In this document: one piece after another, positions 44,005 through 53,010 of the stretch
Layout: each line of letters begins with the position of its first letter
Numbering within the stretch: the first letter of the stretch is position 1
From: Acetobacter musti
GTDB taxonomy: Bacteria > Pseudomonadota > Alphaproteobacteria > Acetobacterales > Acetobacteraceae
DNA: 64,000 bases
Assembly (NCBI RefSeq): GCF_011516835.1
Contig: NZ_WOTB01000013.1
Location: 1-64,000, forward strand
Reading direction: 5' to 3'
Position numbers and translations under genes: made by a program
Notes under the pieces: generated by a model
The model's input: only the letters and a program-made list of their open reading frames with translations
What the model was told of the DNA's origin: nothing
Databases searched by the model: none

Positions 44005-45429
44005 ATGAGTGTCACGCTCAGCCCATCCTCCGCATCCCCGGCCGTCCGCAAGGCAGCCAGCTGGTCGCCGGAGTCATGGCGGTCGTTTCCGATCAGACAG
44101 GTACCGAGCTATCCGGACGAAGACGCGCTGACCGCCGTCGAGGCCCGCCTGCATCGCTATCCGCCGCTCGTCTTCGCCGGCGAGGCCCGCCGCCTGCGCC
44201 AGCACCTCGCTCAGGCCGCTGCCGGCCGCGCCTTTGTGCTCCAGGGCGGCGCCTGCGCCGAAAGCTTCTCCGAATTCTCGGCGGACTTCGTGCGCGACAC
44301 ATTCCGCGTCCTGCTCCAGATGGCCGTGGTGCTGACCTTCGGCGCCAAGGTGCCGGTCGTGAAGATCGGCCGCATGGCCGGCCAGTTCGCCAAACCGCGC
44401 TCCTCCGACACGGAAACGAAAGACGGCGTCGAACTGCCGTCCTATCGCGGCGACATCATCAACGGCCCGGATTTCACATCCGCCGACCGCGTGCCCGACC
44501 CCGTCCGCATGGAAACCGGCTACTTCCAGTCCGCCGGAATCCTCAACCTCCTGCGCGCCTTCTCGCGCGGTGGTTACGCCAACCTGCACCAGGTCCATCG
44601 CTGGAATCTCGGCTTCGTCGAGCGCTCTCCGCTGGCCGAACGCTACCGCGTGCTGGCCGAAAAGATCGACGAGACTCTGTCCTTCATGGGCGCCTGCGGC
44701 ATCAACGCCGAATGCGCCCCTCAGATCGACGAAACCGAGTTCTACACCTCGCACGAAGCCCTGCTCCTGCCCTACGAGCAGGCGCTGACCCGCATCGATT
44801 CCACTTCCGGCGAGTGGTATGACTGCTCCGCACACTTCCTCTGGATCGGTGACCGCACCCGCCAGCCGGACGGCGCGCATGTCGAATTCCTGCGCGGCGT
44901 CCGCAACCCGATCGGTATCAAGGTCGGCCCGACGACACAGATCGAAGACCTGGAGCGTCTCCTCGAAATCCTCAACCCGGATGACGAGGCCGGCCGCATC
45001 ACGCTCATCTCCCGCATGGGCGCCGCGAAGATTCGCGATCACCTGTCGCCGCTGGTCCGCGCCGTCAAAGGCACCGGCCGCACCGTCACCTGGCTCAGCG
45101 ACCCGATGCACGGCAACACCATCTCGACCTCACACAAGGTCAAAACCCGCAATTTCGATGCGATCCTGAGCGAAACGCAGGCGTTTTTCGATGTGCTGAC
45201 CGATGAGGGCGTCCCCCCAGGCGGCGTGCATATCGAGATGACTGGCCAGAACGTCACGGAATGCGTCGGCGGCGCCCATGAACTCACCGAAGACGACCTC
45301 AGCGCACGCTACCAGACTTTCTGCGATCCCCGCCTGAACGCGGAGCAGTCGCTCGAACTGGCCTTCCGCATGGCTGAGGAACTCTCCACCCGCGTACGGG
45401 CCACCCCGTCAGCAGTCTCGCGGCTCTGA
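44005..45429 (+). CDS. Class II 3-deoxy-7-phosphoheptulonate synthase
   Basis: 474 residues. First step of the shikimate pathway: condenses phosphoenolpyruvate and erythrose-4-phosphate. The plant-type (class II) family is shown by [46 protein letters not shown], and [19 protein letters not shown]. Metal ligands of the family include the Cys in GGACAESF, a His in [10 protein letters not shown] and a Glu in [13 protein letters not shown] strong hairpin terminator follows. Confidence 0.95.
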   Translation: MSVTLSPSSASPAVRKAASWSPESWRSFPIRQVPSYPDEDALTAVEARLHRYPPLVFAGEARRLRQHLAQAAAGRAFVLQGGACAESFSEFSADFVRDTFRVLLQMAVVLTFGAKVPVVKIGRMAGQFAKPRSSDTETKDGVELPSYRGDIINGPDFTSADRVPDPVRMETGYFQSAGILNLLRAFSRGGYANLHQVHRWNLGFVERSPLAERYRVLAEKIDETLSFMGACGINAECAPQIDETEFYTSHEALLLPYEQALTRIDSTSGEWYDCSAHFLWIGDRTRQPDGAHVEFLRGVRNPIGIKVGPTTQIEDLERLLEILNPDDEAGRITLISRMGAAKIRDHLSPLVRAVKGTGRTVTWLSDPMHGNTISTSHKVKTRNFDAILSETQAFFDVLTDEGVPPGGVHIEMTGQNVTECVGGAHELTEDDLSARYQTFCDPRLNAEQSLELAFRMAEELSTRVRATPSAVSRL

Positions 45430-45455
45430 CCGGAAAGAGCAGGGAAAAGGGGAGG

Positions 45456-45478
45456 GACCGGAAAACCGGTCTTCTTCC
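45456..45478 (+). terminator. Rho-independent terminator after DAHP synthase
   Basis: GACCGG-AAAA-CCGGTC (45456-45471) followed by TTCTTCC. A perfect six-pair stem with a four-base loop and a short T-rich tail. Confidence 0.7.
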
Positions 45479-45504
45479 CTGACTGCCCCTCTGAAATGCC
45501 GGGC

Positions 45505-45528
45505 ATAACGTCAGACGCCTGACGTTAT
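45505..45528. promoter_or_regulatory. Perfect 24-bp palindrome, ATAACGTCAG arms
   Basis: ATAACGTCAG and CTGACGTTAT flank ACGC. TAACGTCAG recurs at 45561-45569 and is followed by four imperfect 13-bp repeats (45573-45624). The block lies between the DAHP synthase terminator and the phosphoribosyltransferase gene, so it could be an operator or a second terminator stem. Not assigned to a regulator. Confidence 0.5.
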
Positions 45529-45789
45529 CGGCTTCACTTCAGGGACCTGAACGCCGGATCGTAACGTCAGTTCTGAATTATCGCCCTGAATCATTGCCCG
45601 GGGTTATTGCTCTGACTCATCGGGACAGAAACAACACCGGCGAAAATCCCGTCGTCACGGACCATCGCCTGTCACGGCCTGTTGTGCCGGCGCTATCCGG
45701 TCGCGGGCTTGCCGGTCGCCTGATCCTGCGGCGTAATAAGAGAGCAGGATGTCGCATCGGACGCGACACATGAGAAGGACGGAGAAACC

Positions 45790-47040
45790 ATGTCCAGCCC
45801 CGGCGCAGCAGTCCCGTCCACACCCGCGGTCGAGGCGCGGACGGAAGAAGCCTCTCCCGGCGTCGCAACGGCCCTGACCGCCGCCGCCGTCAGCGACGCG
45901 GAAATCACCGCCCGCACGGACAGCTACTTCAACCGCACGAAAGCCATCGTCACCCGCTTCGGCGACTGCGTCGTAACCTACGCCGTGTTCATCCGACGCC
46001 CGGTGCTCTCAGCCACCGCCGTCGTCGAACGCTGGCTGGAAAACATCGCCCGCGAACGCGGCATCGAAATCATCGTCGAGACCACGCACGTCGAAGGAGA
46101 ATGGGTCGGCGCCGGCGAACCCCTGCTCTACATCACCGGATTTTTCGCGCATCTCACCGACCTCGAAACCCTCGTGCTGCAGAAACTGGGGCCGCCCTGC
46201 GTCGCCGCTCACCGCGCCTACCAGATGGCGCTCTCTCTGCCGAAAGCACAGTTCCTTGCCATGGAAGCCCGCCACTGCGCCGGATACGAGATGCAGGAAC
46301 TCATGGCCTACGGTGCCTCCGTCGGCAGCCGCGCCGCACAGAAACAGGGCGCCGTCGGCTTCATCGGCGGCGCAAACGACGCCACGGCTGCCTTCTTCGG
46401 CCAGTCGCATGGCTTCGGCACCATGCCGCACGCCCTGATCGGCTATGCCGGCTCCACGCTCCGCGCCGCGGAAATGTTTCACGAAACCTACCCCGACACC
46501 GATCTCACCGTGCTGGTCGATTACTACGGCCGCGAAATCACGGACTCGCTCGCTGTCTGCCGCCGCTTCCCCGACCTCGCCGCCGCCGGCAAAATCGCCG
46601 TCCGGCTCGACACCCATGGCGGCCGCTTCCTCGAAGGTCTCGACCCGCAGGAATCCTACGCCGTCGTCGACCGCCACGTCCCGGAGGCTATCCGCCGCTA
46701 CCGCTCGGAAAGCGAACTCCGCAACCTCATCGGCACCGGCGTTTCCGCCGCCGCCATCTGGCGGATGCGCGAAGCCCTCGACGAGGCCGGCTTCGATAAG
46801 GTCCGTATCGTCGTCTCGTCGGGCTTCGGCGTTACCAAATGCGCCTGCATGGCCGACGCCAACGCCCCGATCGACGTCGTCGGCACCGGCTCCTTCATCC
46901 CGAAACTCTGGAACGAGACCTACGCCACGGCCGATATCGTCACCTATGATGGCGTGGAAAGCGTCAAGATCGGCCGCGAATTCCTGCTCCCCTCCGTCCG
47001 GCGCGCCGAAGCCGCCAGACGCCGCCGCTACCAGCCCTGA
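45790..47040 (+). CDS. pncB: Nicotinate phosphoribosyltransferase-family protein
   Basis: 416 residues. Makes nicotinate mononucleotide from nicotinate and PRPP in NAD salvage. Family signs are TDSYFNRTKAIV near the start, VLQKLGPPCVAAHRAYQMAL, AMEARHCAGYEMQELMAYGA, VRLDTHGGRFLEGLD and the phosphate-site block SGFGVTKCACMADANAPIDV-VGTGS. The sequence departs from E. coli PncB in places, so the symbol is given by family. GAAGGACGGAG precedes the ATG. Confidence 0.82.
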   Translation: MSSPGAAVPSTPAVEARTEEASPGVATALTAAAVSDAEITARTDSYFNRTKAIVTRFGDCVVTYAVFIRRPVLSATAVVERWLENIARERGIEIIVETTHVEGEWVGAGEPLLYITGFFAHLTDLETLVLQKLGPPCVAAHRAYQMALSLPKAQFLAMEARHCAGYEMQELMAYGASVGSRAAQKQGAVGFIGGANDATAAFFGQSHGFGTMPHALIGYAGSTLRAAEMFHETYPDTDLTVLVDYYGREITDSLAVCRRFPDLAAAGKIAVRLDTHGGRFLEGLDPQESYAVVDRHVPEAIRRYRSESELRNLIGTGVSAAAIWRMREALDEAGFDKVRIVVSSGFGVTKCACMADANAPIDVVGTGSFIPKLWNETYATADIVTYDGVESVKIGREFLLPSVRRAEAARRRRYQP

Positions 47041-47150
47041 ACAGACACCCCATATACAGCGCCTGAACCGGACAATGTCCGGACCTGTGCCGCGATCCCG
47101 GAAGGAATCGCGGCACAACCATTCATGACACAGCACCGGAGCCCCGCATC

Positions 47151-47585
47151 ATGACCCGCATCGAAGACGATTTTGACGAAATGGACGAATCCGCTACCGA
47201 CACGGACGGCAAAAACACCGGCCTCACCGTACGTATTCTCGATCTCTCCGGAGGCGCGGAAGACAACATCGTCGAAGACATCCGCGATTTTCAGGATCTC
47301 GCCCACGCCAACGCCTTCGCCCGCGCCTATGTCCGCGACAGTATCGAAATCTGCCGCGCCGCCGGCGCCACGCCGCGCGACACGCTGAACGCCTGGTTCG
47401 CATACGGCGAAAACGCGGAAGTTCTCGATGCCGGAGATGAAGGCTGGAAATCCTCGACCGAACTCAGCGAATTCGTCGAACACCCCGCCACTCCCATGGA
47501 ACGTGACTGGCGCGCCCTCGACCCCCGCCGGATCATCGACACCGACGAATTTCCCGACGACGTACCGGACGAAGACGACGCCTGA
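47151..47585 (+). CDS. Small acidic conserved-type protein, unknown
   Basis: 144 residues, strongly acidic, soluble. DFQDLAHANAFARAYVRDSI could be a helical core and the ends are rich in Asp and Glu (IDTDEFPDDVPDEDDA). No family recognised. It follows the pncB-like gene by 110 bases on the same strand. Confidence 0.6.
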   Translation: MTRIEDDFDEMDESATDTDGKNTGLTVRILDLSGGAEDNIVEDIRDFQDLAHANAFARAYVRDSIEICRAAGATPRDTLNAWFAYGENAEVLDAGDEGWKSSTELSEFVEHPATPMERDWRALDPRRIIDTDEFPDDVPDEDDA

Positions 47586-47620
47586 CGTGACTGATTTTAA
47601 CCATCCCCCATATCGGAAAT

Positions 47621-47652
47621 CTTCTTTCAGAACAAAGAGAATCTGAAAGAAG
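47621..47652. terminator. Perfect inverted repeat after the acidic-protein gene
   Basis: CTTCTTTCAGA (47621-47631) and TCTGAAAGAAG (47642-47652) pair over 11 bp with a 10-base loop. It lies 36 bases beyond the stop codon. No T-run follows, so termination is likely but not certain. Confidence 0.55.
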
Positions 47653-47979
47653 GAGTCATAGGGGAAACTCCTGATTCGGGCCTCGCGGTTCATGGTGACG
47701 CCGTGGCGCCCGCCCGGGCATGGCCGCCGACCAGAGGCCGGAAAAGATCGCGCGACAGCACCTGAAGGCAGGCCACGCAGACCCGGCCAGAGCCAGCCGG
47801 CATCGCGTTCCCGCGCCGGATCGAAGCGCACGGCGCCGACCATCCGTTTTCGTTCCGGCAATCTCCGCTGTCTTAATCATGATCTTCCGGATTTCTCTAC
47901 GAAATCCCGGACTGATTTGCATTTAGTTAACCGGCTTTCCGCATAAAGCCCAATTGCGCATTCAGGGATAGACGTTGCT
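47653..47979. other. Gap before the PAS-GGDEF-EAL gene
   Basis: Bases 47653-47880 are G+C rich without a supported gene. Bases 47880-47960 are more A+T rich and probably hold the promoter of the downstream signalling gene. No tRNA or repeat seen. Confidence 0.45.
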
Positions 47980-49812
47980 ATGCAAAAGCAGACGGTTCGT
48001 ATTCCTGACGGTGATCCGGCAGGACAGAACATAAATTTTCTGTGGTCAGCGATCGACGAGGTCCTCATCGTCGCCATCACGGACTTGAACGGCGTGATCA
48101 CACACGTCAATGACCGCTTCTGCCGCATCAGCGGATATGAGCGGCATGAGCTGATCGGACACACACACCGGATTCTGAATTCCGGTTATCATGGAAAAGG
48201 ATTTTTCAGAAAACTTTACGATACCATCACAGCCGGCGAAATCTGGCGCGGAAAGATCTGTAACCGCGCGAAGAACGGAACGCTCTACTGGGTGGCGACA
48301 ACCATCATTCCGCATCGCGACGAAAGCGGCAGAATCCTGTCCTACATCGCCTACCGCTTCGATGTGACGCCGCTGATCGAAGCCCGGAACAAAATGAAAT
48401 TCCTCGCGCGACAGGACCCTCTTGTTGATGCGTTCAACCGGATCGGCTTTGCCGAACAGCTTGCCGAAATCATTCGTAAATCCGCCCTCTCCCGTGAGAA
48501 GTGGCTGCTCGCCATGATCGATCTCAACGGGTTTAAGGAAGTCAACGACATTTACGGTCATGACGTCGGCGACCTCGTTCTCATTGAGGTGGCCGGCAGA
48601 CTGCAACGTTTCGCCGGCCCGGATTCGGTCGCCGGCCGCCTCGGAGGCGACGAGTTCGCGCTCATCCTGCGTCAGCCTCCAGCCGAGCCCGGAGCCGAAA
48701 TCCATTTTCAGGACCTGCTCGATATGATCGAGCAGCCGATCCAGATCGGCGTGACCGGCGTGTCCGTCTCCGCAAGCATTGGCTATACAAAAATCGAACC
48801 CCGGATCACCTCCGGACAGCAGTTCCTCAAGGATGTCGATATCGCTCTCATGCAGGCCAAGCGGGAGGGCGATCAGAGCGTCGTGGCCTTCACGCCTTCC
48901 CTGCGCAGCCAGGCCAGTCGGCGCCAGAAACTGATGAGCGAGGCCCGTCTCGGAATCGAACGGGGCGAGTTCGAACTTTACTACCAGCCTCTCATCAACC
49001 TGTCCGTCGGCCACGTCACAACCTGCGAGGCCCTGCTACGCTGGCATCATCCGGAACTCGGACTGATCACGCCGTCTTCTTTTCCGGAAATCTTCGACGA
49101 TTTCCGCACCGGTCTCGCAATCGGCCGCTTCGTCAGGGAGTCCGCCATCAGAGATGTCGGGCTCTGGATAAAAAGCGCCGTCTGGAAAGGCAGTGTCGCC
49201 GTCAATCTCAGCGTATCGGATTTCGGCGTCGACAGTCTCGCGCAGGAATTCATTGCGCTGACTGAAAAAGAAGGCGTGCCACGCGAGTGCATCCGCATTG
49301 AGATCACTGAAACCATCTTTCTGGGCACATCGCGTTCAGACCGTGTGCGGCGGGAGATTTTCAGCCTGTCCGAAAGCGGTTTCCGGGTCGCATTCGATGA
49401 TTTCGGCACCGGTTACGCCGCCATCAGTCATCTGCGGGAACTTCCGCTCACCCACATTAAGATCGACCGCAGCTTCGTTATGAATATTGACCGGGACGAA
49501 CGGGACCGGAAAATCACATCCGGCCTCGTCGCGCTCGCCCACAGCATCGGTCTCGCCACCGTCGCCGAAGGTGTCGAAACAGTGGATCAGTTCCGGATAC
49601 TGGAAAATCTCGGCTGCACAGCCTGTCAGGGATACCTGTTTGCCCGTCCCGTTCCGGCGGAGGATCTGCCCGAGGCGGTCCTCGGCGCGCGCATGGTTCT
49701 GGAAACGATCCGGAAGGCAGAGAAGACTTCTCCGAAAGGCACGGAGAACGCGGCACCTGTCACGGCGGCATCAGGTCAGTCACGATATTACGACGAGCGG
49801 GCAGGATTATGA
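47980..49812 (+). CDS. PAS-GGDEF-EAL cyclic di-GMP enzyme
   Basis: 610 residues, soluble. A PAS domain (about 20-135: ITDLNGVITHVNDRFCRISG-Y) with its PAC segment, a GGDEF domain with intact RLGGDEFAL near 222, and an EAL domain (about 325-585) whose catalytic residues are kept: EALLRWHHPE, VAVNLSVSDF, IEITETIFL, DDFGTGYAAI, IKIDRSFV and TVAEGVET. It could make or break cyclic di-GMP; net direction cannot be told. The layout equals the DGC/PDEA proteins that control cellulose synthesis in Komagataeibacter, so the PAS may sense oxygen or redox. Confidence 0.92.
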   Translation: MQKQTVRIPDGDPAGQNINFLWSAIDEVLIVAITDLNGVITHVNDRFCRISGYERHELIGHTHRILNSGYHGKGFFRKLYDTITAGEIWRGKICNRAKNGTLYWVATTIIPHRDESGRILSYIAYRFDVTPLIEARNKMKFLARQDPLVDAFNRIGFAEQLAEIIRKSALSREKWLLAMIDLNGFKEVNDIYGHDVGDLVLIEVAGRLQRFAGPDSVAGRLGGDEFALILRQPPAEPGAEIHFQDLLDMIEQPIQIGVTGVSVSASIGYTKIEPRITSGQQFLKDVDIALMQAKREGDQSVVAFTPSLRSQASRRQKLMSEARLGIERGEFELYYQPLINLSVGHVTTCEALLRWHHPELGLITPSSFPEIFDDFRTGLAIGRFVRESAIRDVGLWIKSAVWKGSVAVNLSVSDFGVDSLAQEFIALTEKEGVPRECIRIEITETIFLGTSRSDRVRREIFSLSESGFRVAFDDFGTGYAAISHLRELPLTHIKIDRSFVMNIDRDERDRKITSGLVALAHSIGLATVAEGVETVDQFRILENLGCTACQGYLFARPVPAEDLPEAVLGARMVLETIRKAEKTSPKGTENAAPVTAASGQSRYYDERAGL

Positions 49813-49831
49813 TGCCCGCGGGTCATCGCGC

Positions 49832-50479
49832 CTAATGCCGGAAAATCGCGACAATCTGAGACGCGATTTCGGGCCGCGTCAGCCGGCCTTCCCGGTACCA
49901 CTCATCCGCCGTATTCAGCAGCCGTAACAGCAGAATACGGTAGATCGTCCGGTCGATCGAGACGGGCAGGGGAAGGCCCCCGACGATATCGCGAAAAATC
50001 GTCTCAAACTCATCACGTTTCCTGATCAGCTCGGCCTTGACGTCGTCCGGAACCGACCGGAAATTATTCATGATCGGCAGCGTCAGCGATTCAGGATTGA
50101 GCTGAATTTCCAGCATCTCCACGCACGCCGCCTCCAGCCGCCGCCAGGGCGAGCGGCATCCGGCAATCGCCGCCCGGACCCGTGCGGCAGCGGCATCCAG
50201 CGCCTTGTCGTGAATCTCGACAAACAGAGCCTCTTTCGAGGCAATATGATAATAAAGCGATCCCGCCTTCATCCCGGCGCGGTCGGCAATGTCACGGATC
50301 GACGTCGCCCTGTATCCGCGTTCGGCAAAAAGCTCTGCCGCAATCTCAAGAATCTCATCCCGCCGCTCGACAGCAACAGCGTCGTCCGCCCCGCCGGACC
50401 GGACTCCCCCGGCCCGCGCCTCAGTCTTCGCCCGGCCGGAAGATCCCGCGCGCGCCCTTTGAACAGCAACCCCCGACAT
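49832..50479 (-). CDS. TetR family regulator of the beta-oxidation operon
   Basis: 215 residues. Helix-turn-helix AAELFAERGYRATSIRDIAD-RAGMKAGSLYYHI. The C-terminal domain resembles fatty-acid-responsive TetR members only in general. It is divergent from the beta-oxidation operon with a palindrome at 50626-50645 between them. It probably represses the operon until an acyl-CoA or similar ligand binds. The start is uncertain within the first 35 low-complexity residues. Confidence 0.85.
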   Translation of the reverse strand: MSGVAVQRARAGSSGRAKTEARAGGVRSGGADDAVAVERRDEILEIAAELFAERGYRATSIRDIADRAGMKAGSLYYHIASKEALFVEIHDKALDAAAARVRAAIAGCRSPWRRLEAACVEMLEIQLNPESLTLPIMNNFRSVPDDVKAELIRKRDEFETIFRDIVGGLPLPVSIDRTIYRILLLRLLNTADEWYREGRLTRPEIASQIVAIFRH

Positions 50480-50625
50480 CGTCAGCCTACCCTCCGTCCT
50501 GGCACCCGGTCCGGAGTGTAACCTCTCAGCGCCGTCACAGCCAGCCGGCCACTTCGTTCAATCACCTGTGATCGCAGCACGATCATTTTCCTCTCGACAA
50601 CAGACACCGACTGCCGCCACATCAA

Positions 50626-50645
50626 TCTAACAAGTGTTTGGTAGA
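50626..50645. promoter_or_regulatory. Probable TetR operator of the beta-oxidation operon
   Basis: TCTAACAA-GTGT-TTGGTAGA is a 20-bp palindrome with one mismatched pair, 80 bases before the start of the first operon gene and in the divergent gap with the tetR gene. Confidence 0.65.
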
Positions 50646-50724
50646 TAAACCAGAGGAATCGCGGAATGTACACCCCTCCCGTCAGGTCGCCACATTCCGT
50701 CATCTCGTGAGAAGCGATTCAATC

Positions 50725-52968
50725 ATGCCTTCATCCGAAACCAGTATCCGGAAATGCGCCGTCATCGGCGCCGGCACCATGGGCTCCGGGATCGCCGCCC
50801 ACCTGGCCAATGCCGGCGCGGATGTCGTGCTCCTCGATATCGACGCCACCCTCGCGGCCGCAGGCGTGGAACGGCAGATCCGCACCGGCGGCTTCATGCT
50901 CCCCGAATTCGCCTCCCGGATCCGCACCGGCAGCATCCGTACGGATCTCGCCCTGCTCGCGGACCGCGACTGGATCGTGGAAGCCGTCGCCGAGCGACTG
51001 GATATCAAACGCGCCCTGTTCGCCGATATCGCGACCGTCAGAAAATCCGGCTGCATCGTTTCCTCCAATACCTCCACCATTCCTCTGGCCGAACTCGTGG
51101 CGGAGACCAGCCCGGCGATGGCCGGCGACATGCTCATCACCCATTTCTTCAATCCGCCCCGTCAGATGCGCCTGCTGGAAATGGTCACCGGCCCCCGCAC
51201 CAGCCCTGACGCGATTACCCGCGTCAGCGACTTCATCACCGTCGCCCTCGGTAAAACCATCGTCCCCTGCAAGGATACTCCGGGATTCATCGCCAACCGG
51301 ATCGGCTGCTTCTGGCTCGCCGCCGGACTCGGCGAAGCCCTGCGCCTGGGGATCGACATCGAGGCCGCCGACGCTGTTATGGGCAAACCCTTCGGCCTGC
51401 CCCGAACCGGCATGTTCGGCCTGTGGGATCTCATCGGCATCGACCTCATGCCAGGCCTGATCCGCTCCCTGCAGGACAATCTGCCGGCCACCGACGCCAT
51501 CCACGCCTGGGAGGCCGAGCCTCGCCTGATATCGACATTGCTCGAACGTGGGCTGAAAGGTCGCAAATCCGGTGGCGGCTTCTACCGCGTCAGCAAGGAT
51601 CGCCGCACCCGCGAGGTCCTCGACCTGCGCAGTGGCGATTACCGCGCCTGGCGTGAGCCCCCGGCACTTCCCGCAGAGCCCGGTGCCCTGCTGCACACCG
51701 ACAGCATCGAGGGAGAATACGCCTGGGCGGTCATGTCCCGCACCCTGGCCTACGCCGCCGCCCTGGTCCCCGAAATCGCGGAACGACCGGATTTCGTCGA
51801 TGAAGCCATGCGCCTGGGATACGCCTGGACATACGGTCCGTTCGAACTCATCGACCGCATCGGCAGCCCGGCATTCGCCGAACGCCTCGCCCGTGACGGT
51901 CAGCCTGTTCCGACACTGCTCCGCGCCGCTATAGCCGGCTTCTATCGCGTCACAGACGGCACACGTGAAATCCTGTCATCCGGGGACCACTACACTCCCA
52001 TCCCCGAGCCTGCGGGCGTAATCGCACTCCCCGCGCTGCGTCGCGCCGCCACACCGGTCTGGTCCGACAAGGCCGCGTCCCTGTGGGATATCGGCGAAGG
52101 TGTCGGCCTGCTCGAATTTCATACGAAACTCAACGTGTTCACGCCCGCCCTGCTCGCCGCCGTCCAGCCGGCGATCACGAAAACACCCGAATATTTCAGC
52201 GCTCTGGTGATCGCTAATGACGGCCCCGTCTTCAGCGCCGGCGCCGACCTGAAAGCCATGCTGGCTCTCTCAGAAGCCGGCGACCGGGAAAGCCTCAGGG
52301 CATTCCTCCTTAACGGGCAACAGGTTTTCTCCTCCATCGCCCGCACTCCGTTCCCCGTCATCGGCGCCGCCGGCGCGCTCGCGGTCGGCGGCGGATGCGA
52401 AATCCTCCTGCATACACACAGAATTGTCCTGCACGCGGAAGCCCGGATCGGGCTGGTCGAATCCCAGGTCGGCCTGCTTCCGGGCTGGGCCGGCGTCACC
52501 CAATGGCTGCTCCGTCACCAGGAAGCCGGCCTCACTCCGGCGGACGCCGCGACCGCCGTGCTGCGCGGTGTCCTCACCGGCACCACCGCCTCCTGCGCCT
52601 TCGCCGCCCGAACCAGCCATCTTCTGCGTGGCACGGACGGGATCGTGATGAACGCGGACCGTCTCATCGCCGATGCTCGCACACTCGCCCTCGCAACCGC
52701 TCCGGAACCAGAAAGAACAATAAATCTCCTGCTTCCGCCGCGCGATGTTCTCGATGCCGCTCTTGAAGACATGTTCCCCACGCTCACACCGCACGACCGG
52801 GTCATCGGCGACGCCCTGGCCGACATCCTTTCCGGGGACAACACCCCCGTCACCCCGCCCGAACTCACCGATCGCGTCACGCGACACTTCCTCGATCTCG
52901 CTCTCACCGAAGCAAGCCGCGCGCGTATGCGTCAGATGATCGACACCGGCAAACCTCTCAGAAACTGA
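50725..52968 (+). CDS. 3-hydroxyacyl-CoA dehydrogenase / enoyl-CoA hydratase fusion
   Basis: 747 residues. The N-terminal dehydrogenase (1-420) has the NAD loop CAVIGAGTMGSGIAAHLANA-G, VSSNTSTIPLAELV, HFFNPPRQMRLLEMV with the catalytic His, and DTPGFIANRIG. A crotonase-type hydratase follows near 460-680 (GPVFSAGADLKAML, GGGCEILLHTH, GLVESQVGLLPGWAGVTQ). The domain order is the reverse of E. coli FadB. It should catalyse hydration and NAD-dependent oxidation of enoyl-CoA. ATG at 50725 is preferred over an earlier start 29 codons upstream that would overlap the operator. First gene of the operon. Confidence 0.88.
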   Translation: MPSSETSIRKCAVIGAGTMGSGIAAHLANAGADVVLLDIDATLAAAGVERQIRTGGFMLPEFASRIRTGSIRTDLALLADRDWIVEAVAERLDIKRALFADIATVRKSGCIVSSNTSTIPLAELVAETSPAMAGDMLITHFFNPPRQMRLLEMVTGPRTSPDAITRVSDFITVALGKTIVPCKDTPGFIANRIGCFWLAAGLGEALRLGIDIEAADAVMGKPFGLPRTGMFGLWDLIGIDLMPGLIRSLQDNLPATDAIHAWEAEPRLISTLLERGLKGRKSGGGFYRVSKDRRTREVLDLRSGDYRAWREPPALPAEPGALLHTDSIEGEYAWAVMSRTLAYAAALVPEIAERPDFVDEAMRLGYAWTYGPFELIDRIGSPAFAERLARDGQPVPTLLRAAIAGFYRVTDGTREILSSGDHYTPIPEPAGVIALPALRRAATPVWSDKAASLWDIGEGVGLLEFHTKLNVFTPALLAAVQPAITKTPEYFSALVIANDGPVFSAGADLKAMLALSEAGDRESLRAFLLNGQQVFSSIARTPFPVIGAAGALAVGGGCEILLHTHRIVLHAEARIGLVESQVGLLPGWAGVTQWLLRHQEAGLTPADAATAVLRGVLTGTTASCAFAARTSHLLRGTDGIVMNADRLIADARTLALATAPEPERTINLLLPPRDVLDAALEDMFPTLTPHDRVIGDALADILSGDNTPVTPPELTDRVTRHFLDLALTEASRARMRQMIDTGKPLRN

Positions 52969-53010
52969 AACCGCACATCTGGAAACTGACAGAAAAGAAG
53001 GAGACCGGTT

